Positions 24,113-32,803 of a DNA stretch of 40,106 nt are shown piece by piece; the stretch's first letter is position 1; the number at the start of each line of letters is the position of its first letter. Where the stretch lies: NCBI GenBank assembly GCA_003488005.1, contig DNND01000064.1, positions 135,183 through 175,288 on the forward strand. The letters run 5' to 3'. This DNA is from Blastocatellia bacterium (GTDB lineage Bacteria; Acidobacteriota; Blastocatellia; Pyrinomonadales; Pyrinomonadaceae). The position numbers and the translations under genes are program-made. Below the pieces are notes generated by a model that did not search any database, was not told where the DNA came from, and was given only the letters and a program-made list of their open reading frames with translations.

Positions 24113-24118
24113 TATAAT
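24113..24118 (+). promoter_or_regulatory. Possible -10 box of a near-leaderless kinase transcript
   Basis: TATAAT ends 10 bases before the ATG of the kinase gene, which has no ribosome site. Transcription would start about 4 bases before the ATG. No convincing -35 box is seen. Confidence 0.3.
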
Positions 24119-24128
24119 CTTTCCTTGA

Positions 24129-25646
24129 ATGTCTAAGCCTGCACCAAAATCTCCCGACGAACGCACCTTAATGAATTCCAGCGAGCTGGAGAGCTCGCTC
24201 AAAGAAGTTGCGGACATCAAGTTCGCACTCGATCAATCCACCATCGTAGCCATCACGGACCAGCGCGGCATCATCAACTACGTTAATGATGAGTTCTGTC
24301 GCATCTCAAAGTATTCACGCGAACAACTCCTGGGCCAGGACCATCGCATCATCAATTCCGGCTATCACCCCAAAGAATTTATCCGTGACCTATGGACCAC
24401 CATCGCCGGCGGAAAAGTGTGGAAAGGCGAACTCAAAAACCGCGCCAGCGACGGGACAATTTATTGGGTCGATACCACCATAGTTCCCTTCCTTGATGCC
24501 GACGGAAAACCGTACCAGTACGTGGCGATTCGTCACGACATTACGCGGCGAAAACTGGCCGAAGAAGAAATCAGCCGGCAGGCGACGCTCCTCAATGAAG
24601 CGCACGACGCGATCATGGTGCGCGATCTCGACGATACGATCGTTTACTGGAATAAGGGCGCCGAACTGCTATATGGCTGGACGGCCCAGGAAGCCATCGG
24701 AAAACCTGCACGAACCCTTTTATTCGAGGAATTGCCACCGGAGTTTGAACAGGCGAAGAGCCAACTCGAAACAACCGGCCACTGGCGTGGCGAACTTACG
24801 CAGACGACGAAAAGCGGACGCGCCATCATCGTCGAGTGTCGCTGGACGCTGGTCCGTGCTGTACCCGGAGCTGACGCGCAAAAGCTTGTTGTCAATACGG
24901 ACATCACGGAAGAAACGCGGTTACGGAATGAGTTGCAGCAGGCAGCACAGTTGTCGCTTGTTGGCGAGCTCGCTGCCGGGCTGGCGCATGAGATCAAGAA
25001 TCCACTGGCTGGAATCCAGGGCGTTGTCGATATCCTGTTGCGCCGCCGCGACGCGCACGATCCAGATAACGAGGCGTTGAAGGGAATCCGCAGCGAGGTT
25101 GCGCGGATCGATCAGACAGTGCGCGCGCTGCTCGATCGCGCCCGGCCGCGAGTGTTGATAACCAAAGAGTGTTCCCTCACCGATGTCGTACGGCGCGCCG
25201 TTAACGTGGCGCGAGCGCAAGTTTTCGGCCGGGTCGAAGGCAATCGCATCAACGTGCGGCTGAATGCCCCGGCTCAACCGATCATCGCCTCAATCGATGC
25301 GGCGCAGATAGAAGACGCGGTGCTCAATCTCATAATCAATGCGATTCAGGCCTCCGATAACGAAGGCGCAGTCAACGTGAGTCTTTTTTGTTCGCCTGCG
25401 GACGAAACAAATGACCAAACGGAAGAAGTCGTGATTGAAGTTTCTGACCAAGGCCGCGGCATCAGCGAAGAAAACCTCGCGCGCATATTCCATCCATTCT
25501 TTACAACTACCGCAGGCGGCACCGGTTTGGGTTTGCCCGCCGTACGCCGCATCGCTCGGGCACATAGCGGCCGGGTCGACGTTAAGTCAGTTTTGGGCGA
25601 AGGCTCTACCTTCACAATTCACCTTCCGCTAGCTGTTCACCATTGA
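24129..25646 (+). CDS. PAS-domain sensor histidine kinase, NtrB-like
   Basis: A 505-residue cytoplasmic kinase without membrane segments. Two PAS domains lie at about 30-142 and 150-262. The dimerisation/phosphoacceptor helix has His287 in GLAHEIKNPL. The ATPase domain has the N box (NLIINAIQAS, about 400), G1 box DQGRGIS and G2 box GGTGLGL. Layout and H box are those of NtrB-type kinases that pair with NtrC-type regulators, and such a regulator lies immediately upstream. The first PAS resembles redox- or ligand-sensing PAS domains (NYVNDEFCRISKYSREQLLG), but the signal cannot be told from sequence. Confidence 0.92.
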   Translation: MSKPAPKSPDERTLMNSSELESSLKEVADIKFALDQSTIVAITDQRGIINYVNDEFCRISKYSREQLLGQDHRIINSGYHPKEFIRDLWTTIAGGKVWKGELKNRASDGTIYWVDTTIVPFLDADGKPYQYVAIRHDITRRKLAEEEISRQATLLNEAHDAIMVRDLDDTIVYWNKGAELLYGWTAQEAIGKPARTLLFEELPPEFEQAKSQLETTGHWRGELTQTTKSGRAIIVECRWTLVRAVPGADAQKLVVNTDITEETRLRNELQQAAQLSLVGELAAGLAHEIKNPLAGIQGVVDILLRRRDAHDPDNEALKGIRSEVARIDQTVRALLDRARPRVLITKECSLTDVVRRAVNVARAQVFGRVEGNRINVRLNAPAQPIIASIDAAQIEDAVLNLIINAIQASDNEGAVNVSLFCSPADETNDQTEEVVIEVSDQGRGISEENLARIFHPFFTTTAGGTGLGLPAVRRIARAHSGRVDVKSVLGEGSTFTIHLPLAVHH

Positions 25647-25793
25647 TGTAGACTCATCACGCTTTCCGGCCGATATCTGCGGCGAACAATTTATCGAGAT
25701 GCGGCCCTCTTAGCTGAGGAATATGGCCACCCGGTTCGCGGATTACTTCCCAGCTCGGACGTGTTCACTTGAACAAAAGCGCCGTTTTCGTCC

Positions 25794-25807
25794 GGCACAG
25801 TCGTTGC
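25794..25807 (+). promoter_or_regulatory. Sigma-54 promoter, universal stress protein gene
   Basis: GGCAC-AGTCG-TTGC matches the -24/-12 core with correct spacing, followed by A as in the consensus. Expected start near 25819, about 29 bases before the ATG at 25848. No clear GGAA-N2-TTCC site is seen upstream; a partial TGGGAA (25747-25752, minus) may serve. Confidence 0.65.
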
Positions 25808-25847
25808 ACAAACCCCTGCGGAGGCAGCGATTAACCTGAATAATTCT

Positions 25848-26777
25848 ATGACCATCAAGCGCATCTTGTGTCCCACCGATCTGACAGCCGAATCTGACGA
25901 AGCTCTGCGTTACGCGCTCGCCTTGGCGCGAGCTTACGACGCTAAGCTGATCGCCTACCATTGCGAACGTGCCAACAGCGATGCGGAAGTGGTCCATAGT
26001 GAGCTAAAAGCATCGTTCGAGCAGTCCCTCTTTAACTATCTCGGTCCGGCCGAATTGGCCGCGATCGATTGGCAGCGGGTGGTTGAACAAGGTAACGATC
26101 CCGGGACTGCGATCTCGGAATATGCAGGCGACCATGGCGTTGATTTGATTGTGATGCGCTCGCGACGCCGTCCACACCGGGCAGCTTTGCTTGGTTCAAC
26201 AGCCGAAGCCGTCTGCCGCAGTGCGCCTTGTCCGGTGCTGGTGATGCATACCGACCAGCGCGATTGGGTTAATGGCTCGAGCCACGACATAACCATCAAG
26301 CGAGTGCTGGTGGCTTACGACTTTTCGGATGATTCTGAACTGGCGTTGAAGTCGGGACTAATGTTCGCGCAGGAATATCAGGCTGAACTGCATCTGCTGC
26401 ACGTGCTGCCCCCATCCTCGCTTGAAGAAACTGAAATATCATGGTTCCCACTTGGCAAAGAAGACGCCTATCACAAAGCAGCACGCCGCCTGCAAAAGGC
26501 AGTGCCGGCCGAAGCTCATCTCTGGTGTGACATCAAGCACGCGGTTGCTGAAGGACAAGCCTATCGCGAGATCCTTAACTACGCGGAGAAGAATGCGATT
26601 GACCTGATTTGTATTGGGGCGCACGGTGCAGGTTTCGCCAGCCGCGCTTTGTTTGGTTCAAATGTTGATCGAGTGCTGCGCCAGGCGCCTTGTCCGGTGC
26701 TCGTCATGCGCCCGCTCAAACCAGCGATGACCCTCGCATATCAAGCTGCGGAACTAGGGGCTGCGCTTACGTTGTAA
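25848..26777 (+). CDS. Tandem universal stress protein (two UspA domains)
   Basis: A 309-residue cytoplasmic protein with two UspA folds (about 1-140 and 145-295), each starting with TIKR plus a beta strand. The second has the full ATP-binding motif G-x2-G-x9-GS (GAHGAGFASRALFGSNVDRV). The first keeps the LLGST end but lacks the preceding glycines (RRRPHRAALLGST), so it may bind nucleotide poorly. Both domains end APCPVLVM. Tandem Usp proteins help cells survive energy or redox stress. It follows the kinase gene by 200 bases and has its own sigma-54-type promoter, which ties it to the electron-transfer module. Confidence 0.92.
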   Translation: MTIKRILCPTDLTAESDEALRYALALARAYDAKLIAYHCERANSDAEVVHSELKASFEQSLFNYLGPAELAAIDWQRVVEQGNDPGTAISEYAGDHGVDLIVMRSRRRPHRAALLGSTAEAVCRSAPCPVLVMHTDQRDWVNGSSHDITIKRVLVAYDFSDDSELALKSGLMFAQEYQAELHLLHVLPPSSLEETEISWFPLGKEDAYHKAARRLQKAVPAEAHLWCDIKHAVAEGQAYREILNYAEKNAIDLICIGAHGAGFASRALFGSNVDRVLRQAPCPVLVMRPLKPAMTLAYQAAELGAALTL

Positions 26778-26810
26778 CGGTGACCGACTCGCTCGCTGTT
26801 TGCCTGGAAA

Positions 26811-26848
26811 AAGCCCGCGCAACTTTGGAGCTACGCGGGCTTCTTAAT
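26811..26848. terminator. Bidirectional intrinsic terminator
   Basis: The stem AAGCCCGCG/CGCGGGCTT (26811-26819 and 26834-26842) is followed by a T-rich run on the plus strand and preceded by an A run that gives TTTTT on the minus strand. It lies between the converging stress-protein gene and the small secreted protein gene and can stop both. Confidence 0.8.
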
Positions 26849-26869
26849 TTTAGGGTTCTTCTGAACTTG

Positions 26870-27076
26870 TTAGGGTTTCTTTTTGTCGTCCCTTTTGTTT
26901 CCCTGGTTGTTGTTGTTGCTCGGCGGGGGTCTTTCCCCTTTCGGTTGCACGACAACCTTGTTGTCCTCTTTAGGTGGGCGTTTGTCTCCATTCTTTTGAG
27001 CAAAGACACTTCCGCCACCGGCGAGCATCAACCCGCCAATCACCACCGCCAGGAATTTTTGTCTTAAGTCGAACAT
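26870..27076 (-). CDS. Small secreted basic protein
   Basis: A 68-residue protein with a clear signal peptide (FLAVVIGGLMLAGGGSVFA, cleaved near residue 26). The short mature part is rich in Lys, Asp, Asn and Pro (PPSNNNNQGNKRDDKKKP) and likely disordered. GGAGG lies about 10 bases before the ATG, and a terminator follows the gene, so it is probably a genuine single gene. Function unknown. Confidence 0.65.
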   Translation of the reverse strand: MFDLRQKFLAVVIGGLMLAGGGSVFAQKNGDKRPPKEDNKVVVQPKGERPPPSNNNNQGNKRDDKKKP

Positions 27077-27215
27077 CTTATTTCCGTCCTCCTCATGAAT
27101 TTCTCAAGCGCGCATGGGAGTGAGAAGAGACGCGCCGCCCATCATCGAGCAAGAACGGTGCCAGAAATCAAATCAGCAATATCCTATCCAGACCAAACAT
27201 TCAGTCATCTGTTGA

Positions 27216-27260
27216 CGCACCGTATCGCACCGTATCGCACCAGGTCGCACCGTATCGTGC
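27216..27260. repeat. Short tandem decamer repeat
   Basis: The unit CGCACCGTAT occurs at 27217-27226 and 27227-27236, is degenerate in the next ten bases (CGCACCAGGT), and occurs again at 27247-27256. It sits in the 217-base gap between the small secreted protein and the beta-propeller gene. No function is apparent. Confidence 0.6.
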
Positions 27261-27294
27261 AGACAATTCGCCGTGTTTCTGGCCTGTTTTGCAA

Positions 27295-29508
27295 CTAACG
27301 ACGCACCGTCATACTTAGCGTGCCGACGTTTCCGCTGCTGTCAAAAGCCCTTAAGCTGACGGTATGTTCACCGCTAGCCAAAGCCCGAAGGGACACGGAA
27401 TAGCGTTCGTGTCCGCTGTCGGCGATGCCATCGTCCGGGAACAAAGGAATCCAAGGGCCACCGTCAACGCTGAAATCCGCTCGCTTGATTTTGCCAGTGG
27501 CGTCGTCAACATCAAATCCGATCGCTGCTGCACCGTTGCCCGCCTGGCCGGCAGCAACGTGCACAACCGGGGGCGTGTTATCAATATCTACCGGCTCGCT
27601 CAAACGCTCGCCGCTCAGTGCTTCCCCCGCTGCATTCTCCGGCGCATCCGAAGCAGTAATCTTGATGATGTAGCGACCATCGGCCAGTGTTGCTCCATCG
27701 ATCGTATAAAAGTTGTCGCGCAATTTATCTTTCAGCAACCTAAACGTCGTTTCGTTTAGCGCCCGGTAATAAATTGCGTATTCCAGCGTGTCACCGTTCC
27801 GGTCCTCGGCCTGCCATTGAAATGAGCGCGCGCCACGTTGAAAGATGCGTCGCGGCGGTACCTGGACCACGGCGCCGAACAGAGACGGGTCGAGGCCCGA
27901 CGATTCGATGTTCGGATCAACCTGAATCTGGGCGCCCTGTTGCAAGCCAATGCCGAAAGGCAAGGAGATAATAGACAAGACTTCGGGAGCGACATTTCTT
28001 GGCAAGTATGCCAGCGTGGCGTCTTCCATCCAGGCGGCTGCGCCGGGGCCTCCACCACGAAGCGTTGCGCGCCATTGAATAAAGCGCGCGCGCGGGCTGC
28101 CGACTTGCGTACCGTCGGCGTTGCGATACGCAGAACTCCATTCGCTCCAGGTTGTGTCAGGACGCTCGCCATTGCCGCTGCGCGTTTGTAGTTCCACGTT
28201 GCCCGCGCCACGCCACCAAATGCGGCCCCACGTCGCGGTTAGTTTTGCATCGCGCACAGCAGATTCATAAGAGCCCTCAGCGACCGTTTCCCTGCCAAAG
28301 CGAAACAGTTTCCCCTGATTGCTTGAAGCCACATAGATTTGGCCGGCCCTCGTCAGGAAAGACGATATTTGGCCTTCAGTCGATTGCAAAAGAAGAGTGT
28401 CGCGACCGTCATCGGTGACAGAATAGATTCGACCTTTGTCCGCAGTGCCGATCAAAACACTTCCCTGCTCCAGCGCGGGCGCGACGGCAAAGGCGGTGAC
28501 CGAGGTTGAACTCCACACAACATCGGTTGCGCCATCGGATAAAATGCGGAAGACCACACTGCGCGCATTTGTAAGGTCGGTTCGACTTCGCGCCGCAGTT
28601 GCTGCTGATTGAATGGGATTACCGCTTTCGTCGATTGCCGTGATGGTTACCGAGGTCGCAGGTGTGCCACCGCCGTCACCGGTTGGAATGGCCACCGTCG
28701 TCGATTGTTGACGGCTGGTCGCAGCGCTGTCGCTAAGTGCCAGCGCGTATATCGAACCATCCGCCGCCGGCGCCAGCGCATGAATCTCGCGCAAAGGGGC
28801 GTCAAACAAAGCAAACGCTTTACCCTCGGGAGAGATGCGCAGCACCAGCCCGCCCGGATCAGTTCCAGCGATTAAATCTCCCTGCGGCGTCACTGCCAGC
28901 GACATCACATGAGTTTGATTGGTCGACAGCAACAGCGACGATTCTGGTTTCGCTCCGGCAGTGCGAACTCGATAGAGCTTGCCGCTGTCTCCAGTGCCGA
29001 CGGCGAGCGAGCCGTCGTTTAAGACCGCCAGCGACCAGATGTACTTGTCGCCTGGATCGAAAAAAACTTCTGCGTGTCCATCGGCAGTGATGCGGTAGAC
29101 CTTGCCGTCGGGCGAACTGCCGGCATAGAGCGAGCCATCGCGGGCGACCGCTAAAGCAGTGACATCGAGTTCCGCCGCGTCGTACAACAACGCACCACGT
29201 CCATCGGCCCCGACGCGGAAAATTTTTCCATCATGGCCCGTGCCGAGATAGATGTTTCCCTGGCCATCGATGGCTGTGGACCACACAAACGCCTGCTGGG
29301 TGTTGAAAACCTCAGCGACATTAGGCGCCAGCGTCAGGACGCCGGTGTCGCTGATCGATATGCCGCGGGCATCGCCCTTGAGAAGATCAGCGCGGCTGCC
29401 CGTTTGCCAAATCACAGGCTGACCGGCGTAGCTCGGTGGCGCTGATACGATAACGATAAGCGTTAGCATCAGGGCCGCCGAAGAGTTTTTTAGTTTTGCT
29501 GTCAACAT
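27295..29508 (-). CDS. Secreted beta-propeller protein with C-terminal Ig-like part
   Basis: A 737-residue protein with a signal peptide (residues 8-28, ending SYA). Residues 60-410 contain about seven repeats of the type DGxIYxGTxxDGKIYRVxxDG, the signature of NHL/SMP-30-like propellers. The C-terminal half has beta-sandwich segments, including DNTPPVVHV near 645. Propellers of this kind bind ligands or proteins outside the cytoplasm; no catalytic residues can be assigned. The ATG is 11 bases after the stop of the ThiF-like gene, so the two probably share a transcript with aroDE. Confidence 0.78.
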   Translation of the reverse strand: MLTAKLKNSSAALMLTLIVIVSAPPSYAGQPVIWQTGSRADLLKGDARGISISDTGVLTLAPNVAEVFNTQQAFVWSTAIDGQGNIYLGTGHDGKIFRVGADGRGALLYDAAELDVTALAVARDGSLYAGSSPDGKVYRITADGHAEVFFDPGDKYIWSLAVLNDGSLAVGTGDSGKLYRVRTAGAKPESSLLLSTNQTHVMSLAVTPQGDLIAGTDPGGLVLRISPEGKAFALFDAPLREIHALAPAADGSIYALALSDSAATSRQQSTTVAIPTGDGGGTPATSVTITAIDESGNPIQSAATAARSRTDLTNARSVVFRILSDGATDVVWSSTSVTAFAVAPALEQGSVLIGTADKGRIYSVTDDGRDTLLLQSTEGQISSFLTRAGQIYVASSNQGKLFRFGRETVAEGSYESAVRDAKLTATWGRIWWRGAGNVELQTRSGNGERPDTTWSEWSSAYRNADGTQVGSPRARFIQWRATLRGGGPGAAAWMEDATLAYLPRNVAPEVLSIISLPFGIGLQQGAQIQVDPNIESSGLDPSLFGAVVQVPPRRIFQRGARSFQWQAEDRNGDTLEYAIYYRALNETTFRLLKDKLRDNFYTIDGATLADGRYIIKITASDAPENAAGEALSGERLSEPVDIDNTPPVVHVAAGQAGNGAAAIGFDVDDATGKIKRADFSVDGGPWIPLFPDDGIADSGHERYSVSLRALASGEHTVSLRAFDSSGNVGTLSMTVRR

Positions 29509-29519
29509 ATATATGCGTG

Positions 29520-30551
29520 TTAGTTCCCGATGTATTTTGCGTAGAGCGACCGTGCGATTTTCACTTCGCTGGTGCCGCTAATAATCGATCGCGCGTCTTG
29601 AAAAACTGTCATTTCATATTCGCCGGTGCGAAAGCGCAAGAGGTAGTCATTGAATTTCACTTCGCCCGTCGCCTCAAGCCGCGCGGCAAGCTGCCCAAAA
29701 TCGACAAGCGTTGCCTGCGCGGGCGAAATCTGAACCGCATTGCGTCCGCACAAGACGGCCGCAAAATCACCGGCCGCAGCTTCAAGCGTTTCAAATCGTT
29801 CGAGCGAACAAGTAATACAGCCGGGCGCCGGCGGACCGGGATTTATCTTGCGCCATTCGTTTCGCCAGACGTCGAACTGCATTAACGACCGATGGAGACT
29901 TTCGTTTTGTCCCGTTAATAATTTCAACGCTTCCGCGACTTGAACAGCGGCAACAATGCTGATTATTGGCATGATGACGCCGGCAGTATCACAAGTCGGC
30001 GCGCTGGCAGCAGGCGGCGCTTCTTCAAAAACACAACGCAAGCAAGCAGTTTGATGCGGCCGAATGGTCATTGTTACGCCATAGGAACCAACCGCCGCTC
30101 CATAAATCCAATCGACTTCGTGCTTGACGCAGGCGTCGTTAATTAAATAGCGCGTAGCAAAATTATCCGTACCATCAAGCACTAAATCGCAGTTCTTGAT
30201 CAATCGTTCAATGTTCAACTTATTAACGTCCGCGATTTCGGGTTCAACTGTGACGCCGGCAGCAAACTCACGAATATGATTGGCAGCCGCGATTGCTTTC
30301 GGCGTTTGTTCCAGCGCGTCGCGTTCGGTAAACATGGTCTGCCGTTGCAAATTCGAAGCTTCAACGAAATCACGATCGACTATTCTCAAGTTTCCCACAC
30401 CGGCGCGCGCCAGGCTTTCCGCCTGCGCTGAACCGAGTGCACCGCAGCCGACAATCAGAACGCGGGAGCGCAACAAGCGCGCTTGTCCCTCCTCACCGAT
30501 GCCACTAAACAAGATTTGTCTGCTGTAACGTTCGTTCATCAAAACCCGCAC
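29520..30551 (-). CDS. ThiF/MoeB-type adenylyltransferase (E1-like)
   Basis: A 343-residue E1-like enzyme that adenylates the C-terminal Gly of a ThiS- or MoaD-type sulfur carrier protein. The ATP loop is GCGALG (35-40), followed by Asp59, the SNLQRQ motif and DGTDN (126-130). Zinc ligands Cys170, Cys173, Cys245 and Cys248 are present, and Cys187 (TCDTAGV) is the usual catalytic cysteine position. A C-terminal extension (250-343) is typical of the longer MoeB/ThiF proteins. Whether it serves thiamine, molybdopterin or another pathway cannot be decided. The GTG at 30551 follows the AroDE stop directly; an ATG at 30539 is an alternative. Confidence 0.9.
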   Translation of the reverse strand: MRVLMNERYSRQILFSGIGEEGQARLLRSRVLIVGCGALGSAQAESLARAGVGNLRIVDRDFVEASNLQRQTMFTERDALEQTPKAIAAANHIREFAAGVTVEPEIADVNKLNIERLIKNCDLVLDGTDNFATRYLINDACVKHEVDWIYGAAVGSYGVTMTIRPHQTACLRCVFEEAPPAASAPTCDTAGVIMPIISIVAAVQVAEALKLLTGQNESLHRSLMQFDVWRNEWRKINPGPPAPGCITCSLERFETLEAAAGDFAAVLCGRNAVQISPAQATLVDFGQLAARLEATGEVKFNDYLLRFRTGEYEMTVFQDARSIISGTSEVKIARSLYAKYIGN

Positions 30552-32090
30552 TCAATGACTTGAGTTATTCAGCGCCCTTAACGCGGCGGTCTGCATAGCC
30601 TCGATGTTCGCAGCCTCGCCAGTCCAAAGTTCAAACTGCTGCGCGGCCTGGGCCAACAGCATCGGCAGTCCAGCCAGCGTTTCACAATCGGCCGCTTGCG
30701 CCTCGCGCAGAAATTGCGTCACTTGAGGATTGTAAACTAAGTCGTAAGCCAGACGCGCACCGCGGAGCTGTTGCGCGATAGCCGGCGTCTCAAATTCGCC
30801 CAACCCCTTCGTGCCCAGCGGCGTCGCGTTGATGACCACATCAAACTCTGCGAAGGCGGCATCCCGAAGTTCGCTGTAATGAGTGGACCAGCGGTCAGCG
30901 AGCTGCTTCGCCTTGCGCGAGTTGCGCGCGAAAACGGTAACCTGCGCATTTTCCTGGTTCAGCATGTACAAAGCCGCGCTGGCCGCGCCTCCGGCTCCGA
31001 TGATCGCAACGCGTGCGTTTTGGAGCGAACCGAACCGATTTTTAAGTCGCGAAATAAATGCGCTCGCGTCGGTGTTGTAGCCACACAAACGATCGTCCTC
31101 GACAACTACAGTATTGACTGCTCCAATTTCACGCGCGCTTGGTTCAACCCAATCGAGTTCAGCGAGCACGTCGCGCTTGTGCGGCGCAGTAATACTCAAA
31201 CCGCGCAGTCGCCAATCCATCTCGCGCGTGCGCGGATGGACCATCTGCCTGAAAAATGCCTTGAGATCGCGAACCTCAAAAGGAATGTAAACGGCATTCG
31301 TCCCCGACCTCGCGAATGCGGCGTTATGAATTTGCGGCGAGATGGAATGAGCAACCGGGCGGCCGACCAAACCGGTGATCGTAGTTTCATGAGTAAGCTT
31401 TTCGACGCGATAGACGTTAGTCAGTTCTTCAATGCTAAGCTGGCCCGCAGCCGTGGCGCGTTCCTTTCTCAGTGAACCATAAGTCAGGAAAGCGCCGCGC
31501 GCTGGTCCAAGGATGCGCGTTGCCACTCCTGCGGCGCCCATGCCGATGGCGATAAGTTCGCGCCCATCGCGCCTTGCTCGCTCAAGCAAATCAAATATCG
31601 GCAGACATTCAACCGCATCATCGACACGCACTGCAATTTTCAGCACTCGCGCCGGCGTCGCAGCCAACCGCTCAAATATTGCCGTGAGGTCCACGGGCAC
31701 CTCGTCCTGATTGTGATACGAGCAAATCACGCGCGACCAATCGACTGCCGCGGCATCTCGAGATAGTTGTTCAGCAATATCAAGTTCCAGGTCCACGAAG
31801 TTTGCAGGGAGGTCCAAACCTTTCTCGCGCCAAAAGCGCAAACGCGTTTCAAAATCCGCAGCCGACCTTCCGCCTTCCTCGGCGGCGCGGAAAGTAATAA
31901 TGGTAGGTCGCAGACAAGTTGCGAGAAGCTCAGGCAGTTCGTGGAGATTCTGAGAGGTTTCGGGTGCGAGGCAATCAAGTCGGATCTCGATCAGGCCGTC
32001 ATGCTTAGCGGCGACCCGCACCGCAAGTTCAACAGACGGCCAGTCGCTTTCGCAAACCGAGATACAAACAGGCGGTGTTGTTGAAAGCAT
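30552..32090 (-). CDS. aroDE: Bifunctional 3-dehydroquinate dehydratase / shikimate dehydrogenase
   Basis: A 512-residue fusion catalysing two successive steps of the shikimate pathway. Residues 1-230 are type I dehydroquinase, with His126 (CSYHN) and the Schiff-base Lys151 (VLKIAVRV). Residues 238-512 are shikimate dehydrogenase, with SISPQIHN (249-256), Lys305 in TAPHK, Asn326, Asp341 (NTD) and the NADP loop GAGGAA (365-370). The fusion order is the same as in plants and chlamydiae. A TTG three bases upstream is in frame, but the ATG at 32090 is preferred. First gene of a probable operon with the ThiF-like and propeller genes. Confidence 0.93.
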   Translation of the reverse strand: MLSTTPPVCISVCESDWPSVELAVRVAAKHDGLIEIRLDCLAPETSQNLHELPELLATCLRPTIITFRAAEEGGRSAADFETRLRFWREKGLDLPANFVDLELDIAEQLSRDAAAVDWSRVICSYHNQDEVPVDLTAIFERLAATPARVLKIAVRVDDAVECLPIFDLLERARRDGRELIAIGMGAAGVATRILGPARGAFLTYGSLRKERATAAGQLSIEELTNVYRVEKLTHETTITGLVGRPVAHSISPQIHNAAFARSGTNAVYIPFEVRDLKAFFRQMVHPRTREMDWRLRGLSITAPHKRDVLAELDWVEPSAREIGAVNTVVVEDDRLCGYNTDASAFISRLKNRFGSLQNARVAIIGAGGAASAALYMLNQENAQVTVFARNSRKAKQLADRWSTHYSELRDAAFAEFDVVINATPLGTKGLGEFETPAIAQQLRGARLAYDLVYNPQVTQFLREAQAADCETLAGLPMLLAQAAQQFELWTGEAANIEAMQTAALRALNNSSH

Positions 32091-32172
32091 CAAACAAAAC
32101 TTAAGGCGACGCCGTCACCTTGCCTAATTGACGGCATCGCCCAGATGAGAAACAGGTTCAAAACTAGTAATG

Positions 32173-32700
32173 CTATTTGGACGCATCGCTCGAGGCATCG
32201 AGGTGCTTTGTTGGAGCCTCGGCGCCGAGGTGTCGCGTCGTTCCTTCCGTGACGCTTGGCGGCGGCGCCATTAGCTCACCAGTGCTGCGCGCCGGAAACA
32301 CTTCAACCCGCGATGACGGCATTGCAAGCTGGCTAAAATTTGCGCCGCCCACTTGTCGTTTCCCTTGTTCTCGCAATCGAATGTACTGCGCGACGCCGCT
32401 GCCCATCATGGAAAACGCGGGGATCATCATCCAGAACCACCAGCCTCGGCCCATTGGTGAAAAAGAAAGCGCGATTGCGACGAGCAGAAAAGCGAGACCC
32501 ATAAATGCGTTTCTGAACGCGCTATCCATTGTCCCCTCTCGTCTCCTCTTGCGGCCACGCCGGCCAAAATCGAATTCCTCGTTTTGCGCCTGCGGCAACT
32601 GACCGGACATTGCCTGCGGAATAAGCTTGATGTTCGCGCCACAGGAGCGGCAATAGCCGGCGCCTTCCACGTTTTGGGTTGCACATTTAGGACAAAACAT
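32173..32700 (-). CDS. Zinc-ribbon membrane protein
   Basis: A 175-residue protein. The N-terminal zinc ribbon uses Cys3, Cys6, Cys17 and Cys20 (MFCPKC and GYCRSCG). A basic RRGRKRRR stretch follows, then two membrane helices at about 65-82 and 87-105, and a Ser/Thr/Ala-rich cytoplasmic tail. GGAGG lies 5 bases before the ATG. Such zinc-ribbon membrane proteins are common and mostly uncharacterised. A palindromic element separates it from rlmB. Confidence 0.78.
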   Translation of the reverse strand: MFCPKCATQNVEGAGYCRSCGANIKLIPQAMSGQLPQAQNEEFDFGRRGRKRRREGTMDSAFRNAFMGLAFLLVAIALSFSPMGRGWWFWMMIPAFSMMGSGVAQYIRLREQGKRQVGGANFSQLAMPSSRVEVFPARSTGELMAPPPSVTEGTTRHLGAEAPTKHLDASSDASK

Positions 32701-32722
32701 TCTGGCCTCCGATCATTGACGT

Positions 32723-32783
32723 GGTGGCATGGACTTTAGTCTGTTGCTTCCTACAAGGCCGCAGACTAAAAGTCTGTGCCACC
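32723..32783. repeat. Short palindromic element
   Basis: Arms 32723-32743 and 32762-32783 are inverted repeats (GGTGGCA...AGTCTG with CAGACT...TGCCACC) around an 18-base loop. It lies between rlmB and the zinc-ribbon gene and resembles REP-type intergenic units. Confidence 0.75.
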
Positions 32784-32803
32784 CACCATCCGGCGCTGAG
32801 ACT

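Noticed and set aside
27216..27260. Tandem decamers as a CRISPR array
   Set aside because: Units are directly adjacent without spacers and too short.
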